Below, in pieces: positions 20,736 to 28,862 of a stretch of DNA of 36,455 nt. Positions within the stretch are counted from its first letter, which is position 1; every line of letters begins with the position of its first letter. Location: positions 1 through 36,455 of IMG/VR virus record IMGVR_UViG_3300042691_023891; one strand, 5' to 3'. Source of the stretch: a virus. Made by a program: the position numbers and the translations under genes. The notes below the pieces were generated by a model, which was given only the letters and a program-made list of their open reading frames with translations, had not been told where the DNA came from and did no database searches.

Positions 20736-21806
20736 TTAGACCGCGCCGGCCCCGTAATACTTTTCTGCCACTGCTCGCATCGTATCGCGCATGTTCGCGG
20801 GCTTGGCCGGGCTGCCGCTTGGGCTGCCGGTGCTGCGCACGTTCACGCTCGCCGCCTTCCGCGCTTCGGCGGCGGCCTTCGCCGCCTCCTCGCGCCTCTT
20901 GGCTTCCGCCTCGGCTGCCGCCTTGGCTGCTGCCGCCGCCTTGTCCGCTTCGATCTTCGCGCGCACGTCCTTGTTGATCAGAACGGCTTGCTCGTAAGCG
21001 TCCTCTAGCGTGGTGGCGAGGCCCGCCCCGATGATGCGGCCCATCTGAGCGCGCACCGCTTCGAAGTGCGGGCGCAGCGGCGCACCGTCCGGCGCCTTGG
21101 CATCCGCAAAGCTGCGAATATCGGCGTCCATCGCGGCTTGCTGCTGCTGCGATACAGTCTGTTCAATGGCTCGAAGTCTACGATCCGTCGCGGGGTCCTG
21201 CGGGCCTTGCGGCTGCGCAGGCGCATTCGTCTGGCCGAAGTTCAAGCCGTGTTGCTGAGCGAACCACTGCGCAAAGCCGGCGGGATCGTTGGACGCGAAG
21301 TCAGACAGCGCGAAAAGCTGCTTGAGTGCAGCCGCCTCGCTTCCGAAACTCGCGGCCAACGCCTGACGGCGCGGCCCAAGGACTTCCTCTAGCTGTTCGG
21401 CAAACTTCGCCTTCTCGCCCATTCCCGTGATGGCTTTGTGAGCCTCGCTTTCCCGGTCAGCGATGACGCGCTGCACATCGGGTGGAAGCGTGGTCCATTT
21501 GGCCTTCGCCTCGGCCGACCATGACGCGGGAGGCTCGATGGACGGCGCTGCTGGCGCCGTTTCGGCCGGGGGCGTCTCGGGCTGGTCGGTAATCTCTGCC
21601 GCCGGGGCTTCCGCCGCCGGCTTGTCTGTCTCAGGAAACCGCGACTTGAACGTCCCATCCTCGTCGCGATCCGGGTATTTCGCGAGCACGCGCGCCATCG
21701 TGGCGCGGATGTCGGTCTCTGCCGGCTGCGCGGGCGCCTCTGCGGCGGGCGCAACGTCGCTTGCGGCGTCCGCGACAGGCGCGGCGCCGTTCACATCTTC
21801 CAGCAT
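20736..21806 (-). CDS. Scaffolding protein, 356 aa
   Basis: An acidic, Ala/Pro/Glu-rich N-terminus (residues 1-95) leads to a long helical centre (SWSAEAKAKWTTLPPDVQRV, EQLEEVLGPRRQALAASFGS, RRLRAIEQTVSQQQQAAMDA). A highly charged coiled coil follows (AKAAAEAEAKRREEAAKAAA), with a basic Ser/Gly C-terminus ending in NMRDTMRAVAEKYYGAGAV. This composition and position immediately before the capsid gene identify a scaffold that guides procapsid assembly. The C-terminal 40 residues would be the capsid-binding part by analogy with P22. Confidence 0.85.
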   Translation of the reverse strand: MLEDVNGAAPVADAASDVAPAAEAPAQPAETDIRATMARVLAKYPDRDEDGTFKSRFPETDKPAAEAPAAEITDQPETPPAETAPAAPSIEPPASWSAEAKAKWTTLPPDVQRVIADRESEAHKAITGMGEKAKFAEQLEEVLGPRRQALAASFGSEAAALKQLFALSDFASNDPAGFAQWFAQQHGLNFGQTNAPAQPQGPQDPATDRRLRAIEQTVSQQQQAAMDADIRSFADAKAPDGAPLRPHFEAVRAQMGRIIGAGLATTLEDAYEQAVLINKDVRAKIEADKAAAAAKAAAEAEAKRREEAAKAAAEARKAASVNVRSTGSPSGSPAKPANMRDTMRAVAEKYYGAGAV

Positions 21807-21818
21807 GTGATTCCTTGG

Positions 21819-22085
21819 TTAGTCTTCAGCCAACCGGAGGCCGCGCTTCGTCGCGAAGTGCGGGTTGCGGTAAGCGGGCTTGAACTCTGACGGGTCCACC
21901 TCGCGGCAGCCCGTGCGCTTCAGATCCTCGCGGCGCGCGGCGCGGCCTTCGATCCAACCCGTCCCGGCCGGCGACTTGTAGCCTGGCAGGTCGCGCATGA
22001 TCTGGAACGCGACAGCCGGCGGCGGCGCATCGGCGCTCAGTTCCACCAGCGTCTGCGCCTCGGCATCCCATACGTAGCGGGGCAT
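21819..22085 (-). CDS. Small conserved head-region protein, 88 aa
   Basis: The sequence MPRYVWDAEAQTLVELS, then FQIMRDLPGYKSPAGTGWIE and GRAARREDLKRTGCREVDPS, looks like a small protein often found before scaffold or capsid genes in podoviruses. It contains a strict-looking block GRAARREDLKRTGCREVDPS rich in charge. Function not known to me. Its ATG overlaps the preceding stop (TAATG), which implies tight coupling. Confidence 0.7.
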   Translation of the reverse strand: MPRYVWDAEAQTLVELSADAPPPAVAFQIMRDLPGYKSPAGTGWIEGRAARREDLKRTGCREVDPSEFKPAYRNPHFATKRGLRLAED

Positions 22086-22699
22086 TAGGCCAGCACCATC
22101 AGCAGCACGTCCTCATCATCATCTTCTGCCTCGCGGGCACGCTGCGCAGCCGCCGCGCCTTCCGCCAGGCGCCGCAACTGCTCCATCGTGTCGGGCCGCA
22201 CCGCATCGCGCAGCGTCGGGCGCTCAGGCTCGGCCGCGATGCCGACAGCCTCGCGCATCTGTGCCGCCACCTGCTTGGGCCGCGCGACACGCTCGATAGT
22301 CTCGCGGATGCGCTTGCGCTGCCGCTCCCGGCGCTCCGTGTCATCCGGCAGGAACCCGCCGCGCGCGAAGGCTTCGACCTCGGGCGGGGTGGCGTTCTCG
22401 CCAACCGCGTTGAAGGCCGCGACGCCCGCAAAGCTGGCATCCGCCTCGGCCGTCGCCGCGCCAGTGGCGTTGAAGGACGCAACGCCCGCAAATGACGCAA
22501 CGGAACCGCCGCCGCCCGAGCTGTCACCAACCGCGCTGAACGACGCGACGCCCGCAAAGCTGGCCGCCGCCTCGGCCGTCGCCGCGCCAACCGCCGAGAA
22601 ACTGGCCGAGCCGCTGAATGAAAACGTCGCGGCGCCCGATACCGCCTGATCCGCAAGGATCGCCGGGAGATAGCGGTAACTGTAGCCGCTACGGATCAT
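22085..22699 (-). CDS. Repeat-containing head/tail protein, 204 aa
   Basis: Residues 20-100 are a low-complexity block with repeated (S/A)SFAGVASF(S/N)A(V/T)G and GAATAEA strings. It is probably a beta-repeat spacer of the type seen in phage fibres. A basic helical region follows (RERQRKRIRETIERVARPKQ), and the end is acidic (AREAEDDDEDVLLMVLA). The two halves look like separate parts. The repeats are reflected in the DNA (20 identical bases 126 bp apart). It overlaps the fibre-like gene before it by 4 bp. Confidence 0.65.
   Translation of the reverse strand: MIRSGYSYRYLPAILADQAVSGAATFSFSGSASFSAVGAATAEAAASFAGVASFSAVGDSSGGGGSVASFAGVASFNATGAATAEADASFAGVAAFNAVGENATPPEVEAFARGGFLPDDTERRERQRKRIRETIERVARPKQVAAQMREAVGIAAEPERPTLRDAVRPDTMEQLRRLAEGAAAAQRAREAEDDDEDVLLMVLA
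22400..22642. repeat. Imperfect direct repeats encoding the ASFAGVA block
   Basis: The bases GCGACGCCCGCAAAGCTGGC occur at 22419-22438 and again at 22545-22564, exactly 126 bp (42 codons) apart, within longer similar stretches. In-frame copy-number change could alter spacer length. Confidence 0.7.
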
Positions 22700-23490
22700 A
22701 CGACGAGGCCGTGAACCGCAACGCCGATGCTGTCTGCCGACGCGCCAGTGCTAAGCACCGTATAGGACAGCCGCGTGCCGGCGCGGAATGAAAGCGGAAA
22801 CGGCCCTTCGGGTGCTCCCATCTGCTGGTTTGCCGCAGACGCACGCATGGAAGTCCAAACCGCGCGTTCGCTTCCCGCGCCGCCGGTCCACAGCCGAATA
22901 GTGCGCCGCCCCGCGTTGCGCGCCGTGTCGCCGCCTGCGGCCGGGGTCAAGTAGATCCCGGAAACGCGCTGCGAAAGGCTGCTGGTTATCTCTGTCGGCG
23001 GCGTTGTTTCCGTTGTGCCCGTGTCGGAAATGATGGTTCCGGGGTCCAACGTGCTCCACGAATTAATGCAAATCATTCGCCGCGCGCGCTGGTAGCCACG
23101 AAAGTCCGTCTGAAACCCCATCACGCTAGCGCGGAAGGTCTGCGATGCGATGCTGCACATCCCGCGCACTTTGATGTCCGTGCCGCTCGGGATCGGGATT
23201 GGAATGAACCAAGCCGATGCGCTCACGTTTGCGCCCGCACCACTCGCATCGAGATACAGGTCTTCGCAGATGACGGTGTTGCTCGCGCCGATCTCCACAT
23301 CGATCCTGTAACGCGAGTTGTTCAACGGCACGGCATAGAGCACGAAGCCGTGCCAGTTGTGGCCGGCGGCGCCGATGGTCGTCGGGCTCGCTGCCTTTGC
23401 GCCGTTGCCGCAGGTGTGCGAGACGCCATCGCCCGAACTGATGCCGACGTTTTCCGTTCGGCTGTCAAGGCTCAGCCCCCAATTAGTCAT
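22696..23490 (-). CDS. Virion surface-like protein, 264 aa
   Basis: The ATG at 23490 (MTNWGLSLDSRTENVGISSG) overlaps the stop of the 107-aa gene in an ATGA. The whole chain is beta-rich with a jelly-roll feel: AGHNWHGFVLYAVPLNNSRY, RIDVEIGASNTVICEDLYLD, ASAWFIPIPIPSGTDIKVRG, ASVMGFQTDFRGYQRARRM. I expect a tail or head accessory beta-sandwich, possibly carbohydrate binding. No family assigned. It lies between portal and scaffold in a row of four likely accessory structural genes. Confidence 0.65.
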   Translation of the reverse strand: MTNWGLSLDSRTENVGISSGDGVSHTCGNGAKAASPTTIGAAGHNWHGFVLYAVPLNNSRYRIDVEIGASNTVICEDLYLDASGAGANVSASAWFIPIPIPSGTDIKVRGMCSIASQTFRASVMGFQTDFRGYQRARRMICINSWSTLDPGTIISDTGTTETTPPTEITSSLSQRVSGIYLTPAAGGDTARNAGRRTIRLWTGGAGSERAVWTSMRASAANQQMGAPEGPFPLSFRAGTRLSYTVLSTGASADSIGVAVHGLVV

Positions 23491-23810
23491 GCGCCGTAAA
23501 CCGCCCACGGAAACGCGCGGCCGGTGCCTGCGGTCTGCTGCAACGTCGCCTTGAAGTGGTGCGGCGAAAGGACCGCTATGGACAGCTTCAGCGGGTCGGC
23601 CTGCACGTCCGAATAGGCGCTTTCGAACATCAGCCGCTCGGTGTCGCTCGACCGGGCCTTGCCGTAGATGCGCAGAATCGTCGTGTCGCCGGCCACCATC
23701 GCGTTCGCGTCCACCGCCAGCGTGTAAATGCCCGCGCCCGTCTGCGTCGAAAGCGTCTGCTCCGCGGCGCTGCCGGTCAGGCTGCCGCTGTCAATGACGG
23801 AGACGGCCAT
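23487..23810 (-). CDS. Small beta-rich virion protein, 107 aa
   Basis: Starts MAVSVIDSGSLTGSAAEQTL and continues with STQTGAGIYTLAVDANAMVA, TTILRIYGKARSSDTERLM and a beta end HHFKATLQQTAGTGRAFPW. The layout of alternating short strands and one charged helix suits a small trimeric or ring-forming virion protein. It is coupled at both ends (a one-base overlap upstream, ATGA downstream). No named family. Confidence 0.65.
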   Translation of the reverse strand: MAVSVIDSGSLTGSAAEQTLSTQTGAGIYTLAVDANAMVAGDTTILRIYGKARSSDTERLMFESAYSDVQADPLKLSIAVLSPHHFKATLQQTAGTGRAFPWAVYGA

Positions 23811-24214
23811 CAGGCAAGCACCTCGCCCGCGCGTTCCTCGGTCAGCAGGCCCTGCATGGTCAGGTAGCCAACGGCGTTGATGACCAGTTGATCGCGCAGG
23901 TTCACCTCGTCGGCACTGGCGAGCAGGTCAAGGAAGTCCTCAACGTAGGGGTCCGTCTGTGCCGCAGCGCGGATCGCGATGCGCTCGTCGGCGGTCAACC
24001 TCGCCTTAAACTGGTATTCGGTCACCCACGCGGCTTCCGGCGGGCGCGGGTCCCATCGCAGATCCGCCGGGTTCCAAACGCCGGACGGATCGCTGTCCAC
24101 AACCTCAACCACGCGCCAGCCCCGCGCCGCCTGCTCTTCCGCAGACGGCATGTTCTTGGCGTCGCGCGACCACCCGGCAAGCGCGCCCTCGGCCGTGACA
24201 AGCGCGTAAATCAT
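23810..24214 (-). CDS. Head-region protein, 134 aa, unknown
   Basis: Begins MIYALVTAEGALAGWSRDAK with strands GWRVVEVVDSDPSGVW. It then has helical stretches (YQFKARLTADERIAIRAAAQ, YVEDFLDLLASADEVNLRDQ) and ends in AVGYLTMQGLLTEERAGEVL. The C-terminal helices resemble short phage proteins that describe themselves only by position. It follows the 145-aa gene by four bases and shares one base with the next. Confidence 0.62.
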   Translation of the reverse strand: MIYALVTAEGALAGWSRDAKNMPSAEEQAARGWRVVEVVDSDPSGVWNPADLRWDPRPPEAAWVTEYQFKARLTADERIAIRAAAQTDPYVEDFLDLLASADEVNLRDQLVINAVGYLTMQGLLTEERAGEVLA

Positions 24215-24218
24215 TGCG

Positions 24219-24656
24219 TCAATCCTCAGTGCCCGCGCTGGCTGTGGTTAGGCTCGGCGTCACGCCAGACGACACGCTAATGGATGGCGACACTGCGCCC
24301 TTGTAGAGCAGCACGCCCGCTCCGGACGACGCGGTGCCGATGCCAAAGTGCGTGATCGTCGCCGTGCCGCCCGTGCAGGCGGGAAAGGTGATCGTCGCGG
24401 CCGGCGACACGCTATTTCCCGTCACAGCCCAGCCTGCGCCAGACCGCGCCACGGCCACGCGGGCATATGACGTATAGCTCGTCTCGTTCGTCGTCTGATC
24501 GCCGGCCTCGCCGGGGTCGGACGTGTGCAGCGACACATGCAGGCTGCCCGCCGTGCTGCTGCCGCGCAGGCCCGTGGCGTCGCCGATGTTCGCCGCGTTG
24601 GTGTTCTTAAACACCAGCTCCAGAAGCGCGTTTTCCCAGGCGTTCGTCTTGCTCAT
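24219..24656 (-). CDS. Tail-fibre/appendage-like virion protein, 145 aa
   Basis: MSKTNAWENALLELVFKNTN at the start, then LHVSLHTSDPGEAGDQTTNE, YARVAVARSGAGWAVTGN, ITFPACTGGTATITHFGIGT. This is a widespread phage type, usually named tail-fibre or hypothetical. A short N-terminal helix is followed by a beta domain with the ITHFGIGT block. The function is structural by association. The start overlaps the portal stop by four bases. Confidence 0.75.
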   Translation of the reverse strand: MSKTNAWENALLELVFKNTNAANIGDATGLRGSSTAGSLHVSLHTSDPGEAGDQTTNETSYTSYARVAVARSGAGWAVTGNSVSPAATITFPACTGGTATITHFGIGTASSGAGVLLYKGAVSPSISVSSGVTPSLTTASAGTED

Positions 24657-27010
24657 GCAAAGCCCTCCGCGCGCCCGTCAGCACCGCGCCGCACGTTCAT
24701 CGTCCGCCTGCCCTTCTTCACCTGCGCCACCCTGCCGTCAGGGCCGCGCACGATTTCCGGCACCGCCGCCACGTCTTCGGCAATCTCGCTCACCGCCGCC
24801 GACAGCGCGGCCACGTCCTGCGCCACCGCCTCGACGCCCTTGACCGCGACTTCAACCCCCATCGCGATTTCGCCCAGCGCCGCCGCTACGTTCTGAGCCG
24901 GCTCATTCTTGGCGCGCGCCGCTTCCGCCGATTGCCGCTCCTGCGCGCCCATCTTCTCGCGTTCCAGCACCGCAGCGCGTTCGCCCTCCGCCTGCCGCAT
25001 TTGCGCCTCAGCGCCGAACCGCTCGCGCTCGGCATAAAGCGTCTGCTCGTGCCGGAGGCGTTCTTCGTCCATGCGCTGACGCTCAAGCGCCGCCTGCGCA
25101 TCCAGTTCGGCCGCCTTCATGCGCTCGGTGCTCGCGATCTTCTCGCGCTCCAGTTCGCCGGCCTGCGCCAGCTTCGCGGCCTCAAGCTGCGCCGACTGCT
25201 GCGTCTCGGCCTGACGCATCTGCGCTTCCATCTGCGCCTGCCGCATCGCCGCCGCGTTCGGGTCGGGCTGCTGCGGCGCGGGCGTGGTGCCCCACTCTTC
25301 CAGCGCGCCCTCGGCCTCGCGGCCAAGCTTGAAGGACCGGCTGAACGCCTTGGCCAGCCTCACCGCAACCTCACGCGGGAACTGCCCGGATTGCACCGCC
25401 GGCCCCACGGCTTGGATGTAAGCGCCGAACCCTTCGACAAACCGCGCCGCATTCTCTTGCAAGCGCGCCACGTCGTTCTGAATGGTGCTGTCGGTCTCGA
25501 TATCCACACGGTAGCAGCGCATGGCGTCCGACCGCAGCACGGCCAGCACGTCATCCCACGTTACCGCCTCGGCCATCTTCACGGCTTCGGGCGGCGGTTC
25601 CTGCTGCGCCTGCTGCGCCAGCGCGATGGCCTGTTGCGCCTGCGCCTTCGCTTCAGCCGGCGGCAGGTCAATGCCGGTGATCGCCGCCAGCGTCTGCGGC
25701 TGGAATTTCTCGCACATGATTTCCGCCTGAATGCGGAACAGGTCACGCGCGAATCTCGCAACCTCGACCTGCCTGTCTTGAATGCGCAGGCTGCCCCACT
25801 GCGACTTGATCTGCTGCGCCGTGGCCGTTTCCGTGGCCTTGCTCGCCCCGCGCAGGATGTCCGACAGGCCGGTGATCTCATAGATCACCTGCTTGATCTG
25901 CTCGCGGTGCAGCAACAGCCCGTCCAACACGCTACGGATGGTCTCAATCGGCGCCACCCACAGCGCCTTGTCGAGCCCGCCGGCCATCATGATCTGCTGC
26001 ACGTTCTCGGCCGGCACGAACTCGCCGTCATCGGCATCGGCAAGGCGGGCAATCTCGGGAATGTCCGACGCCACCACGCCGCGATACCGCAGCATCTTGA
26101 CCAGCGCGGCAATGCGCCGCGTTACCTCGTCCAACTCGCGCGCCTGGTCGCGATACAGTTCGAACGGCACCAGCGGCACGAGGCTGCCGGGGTCCAGGAT
26201 CGAATACATCGGGCGCGGGCACGGGAAGAAGTCGCGCAGCCCGAGCGGGTCGTCTTCCGCCTTCAGAAACGCAGTCGGCAGCGTCGGCGCGATGAACAGC
26301 ACCCGGCGGGATTGCTTGTCCCACACACAATAGACCGTCGCGCGCTTGAACACGTCCGGGACCTCGCGCGGGTCCTTGCCCTTGTGCACGTCGTCCACAA
26401 TGTCCATCGGCAGCGTCGCGCCGTGCCTGGGCGACAGTTCCTTCAGTTCCTCGCGCGTTAGCCGATGGATGCGCCCCACCCACGGCACATCCTCCCAACG
26501 CCGGCCGGGGCCGCGCAGGAAGTCGTCCCACGGCACGAACTCGGCCGGCGCGGCTTCGGAGACAATCTCGTCACCCGACAGCACCGGCTCATACTTCACC
26601 CACGCGACGGCGCGGCCCGGAACCTCCATGTCCCACGCGCATGCGCGCATGAGGCCGTCAAAATCCTGCTCATCCGCGTTGTAGGCCAGGCCGCGCTCGA
26701 TCACCTGCGCCGCCACCTTGCCCACCGCGTCGGTATCTCTGTAGCGGCGCCGCACGTCCGGGATCGGCGTTGAGTTGTAGATCGCCGGCAGCGTGGTGGA
26801 GACGTTAGCGAATAGGATGTTGAATTGCGCGCCCTTGCCTGCGCGCTCCTGATCGTCGCGGTAACGCTCGATTGCCGCAGTCGCGCGCTTGCGCCACGCT
26901 TCTTCCGTCTTGCGGGACAGGTCTATGGCCTCAAGCCACAGACGCACCTCCCCCGCTTCCCCCTCGCCTGCATCGGCCGGGGTTTCGTAAGTCGCGGCGG
27001 TGTCGGACAT
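24653..27010 (-). CDS. Portal protein, 785 aa
   Basis: The ATG at 27010 is preferred over the TTG one codon before. Portal features: helical N-terminus (IERYRDDQERAGKGAQFN), the NILFANVSTTLPAIYNSTP segment, and the stem/wing pattern EFVPWDDFLRGPGRRWEDVP. The centre contains ELYRDQARELDEVTRRIAAL and the ETATAQQIKSQWGSLRIQDR block common to podovirus portals. The C-terminal 200 residues are a long Gln/Glu/Arg coiled coil (ALERQRMDEERLRHEQTLYA), the expected barrel-like extension. It forms the dodecameric DNA gate. It sits downstream of the terminases in the usual position. Confidence 0.92.
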   Translation of the reverse strand: MSDTAATYETPADAGEGEAGEVRLWLEAIDLSRKTEEAWRKRATAAIERYRDDQERAGKGAQFNILFANVSTTLPAIYNSTPIPDVRRRYRDTDAVGKVAAQVIERGLAYNADEQDFDGLMRACAWDMEVPGRAVAWVKYEPVLSGDEIVSEAAPAEFVPWDDFLRGPGRRWEDVPWVGRIHRLTREELKELSPRHGATLPMDIVDDVHKGKDPREVPDVFKRATVYCVWDKQSRRVLFIAPTLPTAFLKAEDDPLGLRDFFPCPRPMYSILDPGSLVPLVPFELYRDQARELDEVTRRIAALVKMLRYRGVVASDIPEIARLADADDGEFVPAENVQQIMMAGGLDKALWVAPIETIRSVLDGLLLHREQIKQVIYEITGLSDILRGASKATETATAQQIKSQWGSLRIQDRQVEVARFARDLFRIQAEIMCEKFQPQTLAAITGIDLPPAEAKAQAQQAIALAQQAQQEPPPEAVKMAEAVTWDDVLAVLRSDAMRCYRVDIETDSTIQNDVARLQENAARFVEGFGAYIQAVGPAVQSGQFPREVAVRLAKAFSRSFKLGREAEGALEEWGTTPAPQQPDPNAAAMRQAQMEAQMRQAETQQSAQLEAAKLAQAGELEREKIASTERMKAAELDAQAALERQRMDEERLRHEQTLYAERERFGAEAQMRQAEGERAAVLEREKMGAQERQSAEAARAKNEPAQNVAAALGEIAMGVEVAVKGVEAVAQDVAALSAAVSEIAEDVAAVPEIVRGPDGRVAQVKKGRRTMNVRRGADGRAEGFA

Positions 27011-27013
27011 CAA

Positions 27014-27268
27014 CTAGTCGCCGTAAAGAGCGTTGAAATACGACACGACCAAGGTATCGTTTTGCGTAACGCCCGTCAGGGCCGGCGGCTCGACGCCTTC
27101 ACGCAGCGCAATGACAAAGAACTTGATGGTCGAAAAGACGGTTAGAGACGGCTCGCCCCGAGGCGGCAACGCAGCGCCGACAAAGGACGGGTCCATTGCT
27201 TCCGCCTGCTGCTTTGCCGTGTCGGCAAAGGTCGTCCCCCAATACCCGCGCCAGACCCATTCCGACAT
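27014..27268 (-). CDS. Small virion-region protein, 84 aa, unknown
   Basis: MSEWVWRGYWGTTFADTAKQ at the start gives a tryptophan-rich opening. It is followed by VGAALPPRGEPSLTVFSTIK and FFVIALREGVEPPALTGVTQ, ending in LVVSYFNALYGD. The middle (TIKFFVIALRE) may be a buried strand or short hydrophobic helix. The start overlaps the stop of the 429-aa gene (TAATG). No family recognised. Confidence 0.55.
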   Translation of the reverse strand: MSEWVWRGYWGTTFADTAKQQAEAMDPSFVGAALPPRGEPSLTVFSTIKFFVIALREGVEPPALTGVTQNDTLVVSYFNALYGD

Positions 27269-28557
27269 TACGGCAGCCCCGTGGTAGAGGCCGCGAGGTC
27301 GGGCACGGCATAGGGCATCACGTCGAAATACACGATGCGCCCGAACAGCGCGTGACCACTCGTTGACGCGCCGATGCGCAACGTGGTCAGGCCGGCGATG
27401 CCGCCCGTGATGCTCTGCGTGGTGCCGCCGTTGAAGTTGCCGTAGATGTTCGTGCCATCGAAGCTCAAGCCAACCTTGAACGCGGTGCCGGCGGTCATGC
27501 TGCCGAGGCTGGTCGCGTCGGTCGGTGTGGTGCTCACCACCTTGCCGGCAACGATGGTCGCGCCAGCCGCCACGTTCCGCACGCGCACGCGGTTATCGGC
27601 GGTGCCGTCGTCAATCTGGAAAATCGTCTGGTCAAGCCCGGACGGCGCGTTCTGCGGGATCAGCACCTTCGCCAGCACCGTCCCGACGCCAGACGGGAAC
27701 AGCGTCGAGACAGCGCCCGTGAGGTTGTCCACCCCGCGCACGCTCGCCGCGTTGCTGGCGCTGACAGGGTTCAGGATGGGCGAGGAATTGAAGCTGATGC
27801 TCGTCGCAACCTGCGGCGCGGCAATCCGCAGCGTGAAGCTGATCGCCGTTCCGTCGAACACGGCGCGCAGGCCAGGCCGTGCCGCAGTCGTGCCGGCGCC
27901 CGCCGTGAATGTCGTTGTGTATCTCTGCCCGCCGATGGCCGAGCCAGTCGGCGTGAACGCGCCAGCGCCCGAGGTCGAGCCGCCAACGAACTGCATCATG
28001 TGCGATATCGTGCCGCCCGTGACGCCGGACAGCGTGCCCGCTTGCAACTTCACGAACTGCGCGACGTGCCAAACCTCGCCGCTTGCAGCAGGGACGCCAG
28101 TGTTGTTGTCGTAGAAGATCAGGTTATACGTTCCCGCCGTCGGCGTGCCGGAATAAGCCATGTCAATGCACGACAAGCCGCTTTCGGTTACGCCCGTCGT
28201 CAGCGTGACGGATGCCGTGCCGCCCAGCGCCGTTGTGATGGACATATTCGTGGGCGCCACGCCGCCCGAACCGACAACGCCGCTCGTGCCGCCGTTAAAA
28301 CGCGGGTTGCGCAGGCTGTTGGTCCGCTCGCCTTCGATCAGCAAACCCTGGTCGGCATCATGGAAGCGCGGCGCATCCGCCGCGACTTCGCTCCATGTCG
28401 TGCCGTTACCCGCCAATGCGGTGGCGCTGATGTTGCCCGCCTGCGCGCGCGTGAAGCTGGTGAGGCCCGAACCGACCAGCACGCCGGGCGACACGAGACG
28501 CGAGCCGCCGAAGCTTGCCGCGCCCGTCGTGCCGCTGCGCGCGCGAACCCTTCGCAT
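27268..28557 (-). CDS. Tail fibre/receptor-binding-type protein with lectin-like C-terminus, 429 aa
   Basis: The N-terminus contains ATTWSEVAADAPRF-like and LLIEGERTNSLRNPRFNGG strings, which introduce carbohydrate-binding or lectin-type domains in phage fibres. Middle and C-terminus are beta-sandwich-like: ASVTLTTGVTESGLSCIDMA, YNLIFYDNNTGVPAASGEVW, TIFQIDDGTADNRVRVRNVA, FKVGLSFDGTNIYGNFNGG. The end, TLRIGASTSGHALFGRIVYF, is a jelly-roll edge. Very low in charge and high in Thr, Ala and Gly. It probably contacts the host surface. The exact part of the tail is not determined. Confidence 0.75.
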   Translation of the reverse strand: MRRVRARSGTTGAASFGGSRLVSPGVLVGSGLTSFTRAQAGNISATALAGNGTTWSEVAADAPRFHDADQGLLIEGERTNSLRNPRFNGGTSGVVGSGGVAPTNMSITTALGGTASVTLTTGVTESGLSCIDMAYSGTPTAGTYNLIFYDNNTGVPAASGEVWHVAQFVKLQAGTLSGVTGGTISHMMQFVGGSTSGAGAFTPTGSAIGGQRYTTTFTAGAGTTAARPGLRAVFDGTAISFTLRIAAPQVATSISFNSSPILNPVSASNAASVRGVDNLTGAVSTLFPSGVGTVLAKVLIPQNAPSGLDQTIFQIDDGTADNRVRVRNVAAGATIVAGKVVSTTPTDATSLGSMTAGTAFKVGLSFDGTNIYGNFNGGTTQSITGGIAGLTTLRIGASTSGHALFGRIVYFDVMPYAVPDLAASTTGLP

Positions 28558-28560
28558 TGC

Positions 28561-28860
28561 TTAGAGCCCGTAGCCTAGGGTGACGTAGATCGCGGCGGTG
28601 GACGACGACGTGATGCCCGCCATATGCGTTGCGCTCGGCGGCAGGCTGAACGCCTCCACCGTGCCGGGTGCAATCGGCATGCCGGTAGCCGTGGCAGCGG
28701 CAACGGTGCTGTCCCCGAACTCCACGAAGACGACCACGCTGCCCGCGTTGTAGAGCCGCACGTCATACGGCCGCCCACTGTGCGACAGTGCAACGCGAGA
28801 CGACGAAGTGGTGGCCGTCAAACTGACAGTCGAAGCGCCCAGGGGCGCAAAGTTGTTCAT
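28561..28860 (-). CDS. Small beta-rich virion protein, 99 aa
   Basis: I choose the ATG at 28860 (MNNFAPLGASTVSLTATTSS), which has GAGAGGGG upstream, inside the end of the terminase gene. The TTG two codons earlier falls within the terminase stop. The chain is a row of strands (YDVRLYNAGSVVVFVEFGDS, TGMPIAPGTVEAFSLPPSAT, STAAIYVTLGYGL) typical of small capsid-fibre or decoration proteins. The two-base spacing to terminase shows co-transcription. Confidence 0.7.
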   Translation of the reverse strand: MNNFAPLGASTVSLTATTSSSRVALSHSGRPYDVRLYNAGSVVVFVEFGDSTVAAATATGMPIAPGTVEAFSLPPSATHMAGITSSSTAAIYVTLGYGL

Positions 28861-28862
28861 GC

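Noticed and set aside
19455-21008. Long plus-strand reading frame of 517 codons
   Set aside because: Antisense to the capsid, decoration and scaffold genes, with no ribosome site or domain. It is a shadow of GC-rich coding sequence.
24932-26461. Long plus-strand reading frame of 509 codons
   Set aside because: Antisense to the portal gene and rich in Arg, Leu and His without domain features.
27446-28114. Plus-strand reading frame of 222 codons with hydrophobic segments
   Set aside because: Fully antisense to the fibre gene. The apparent hydrophobic stretches are the complement of Thr/Ala/Gly-rich beta repeats.
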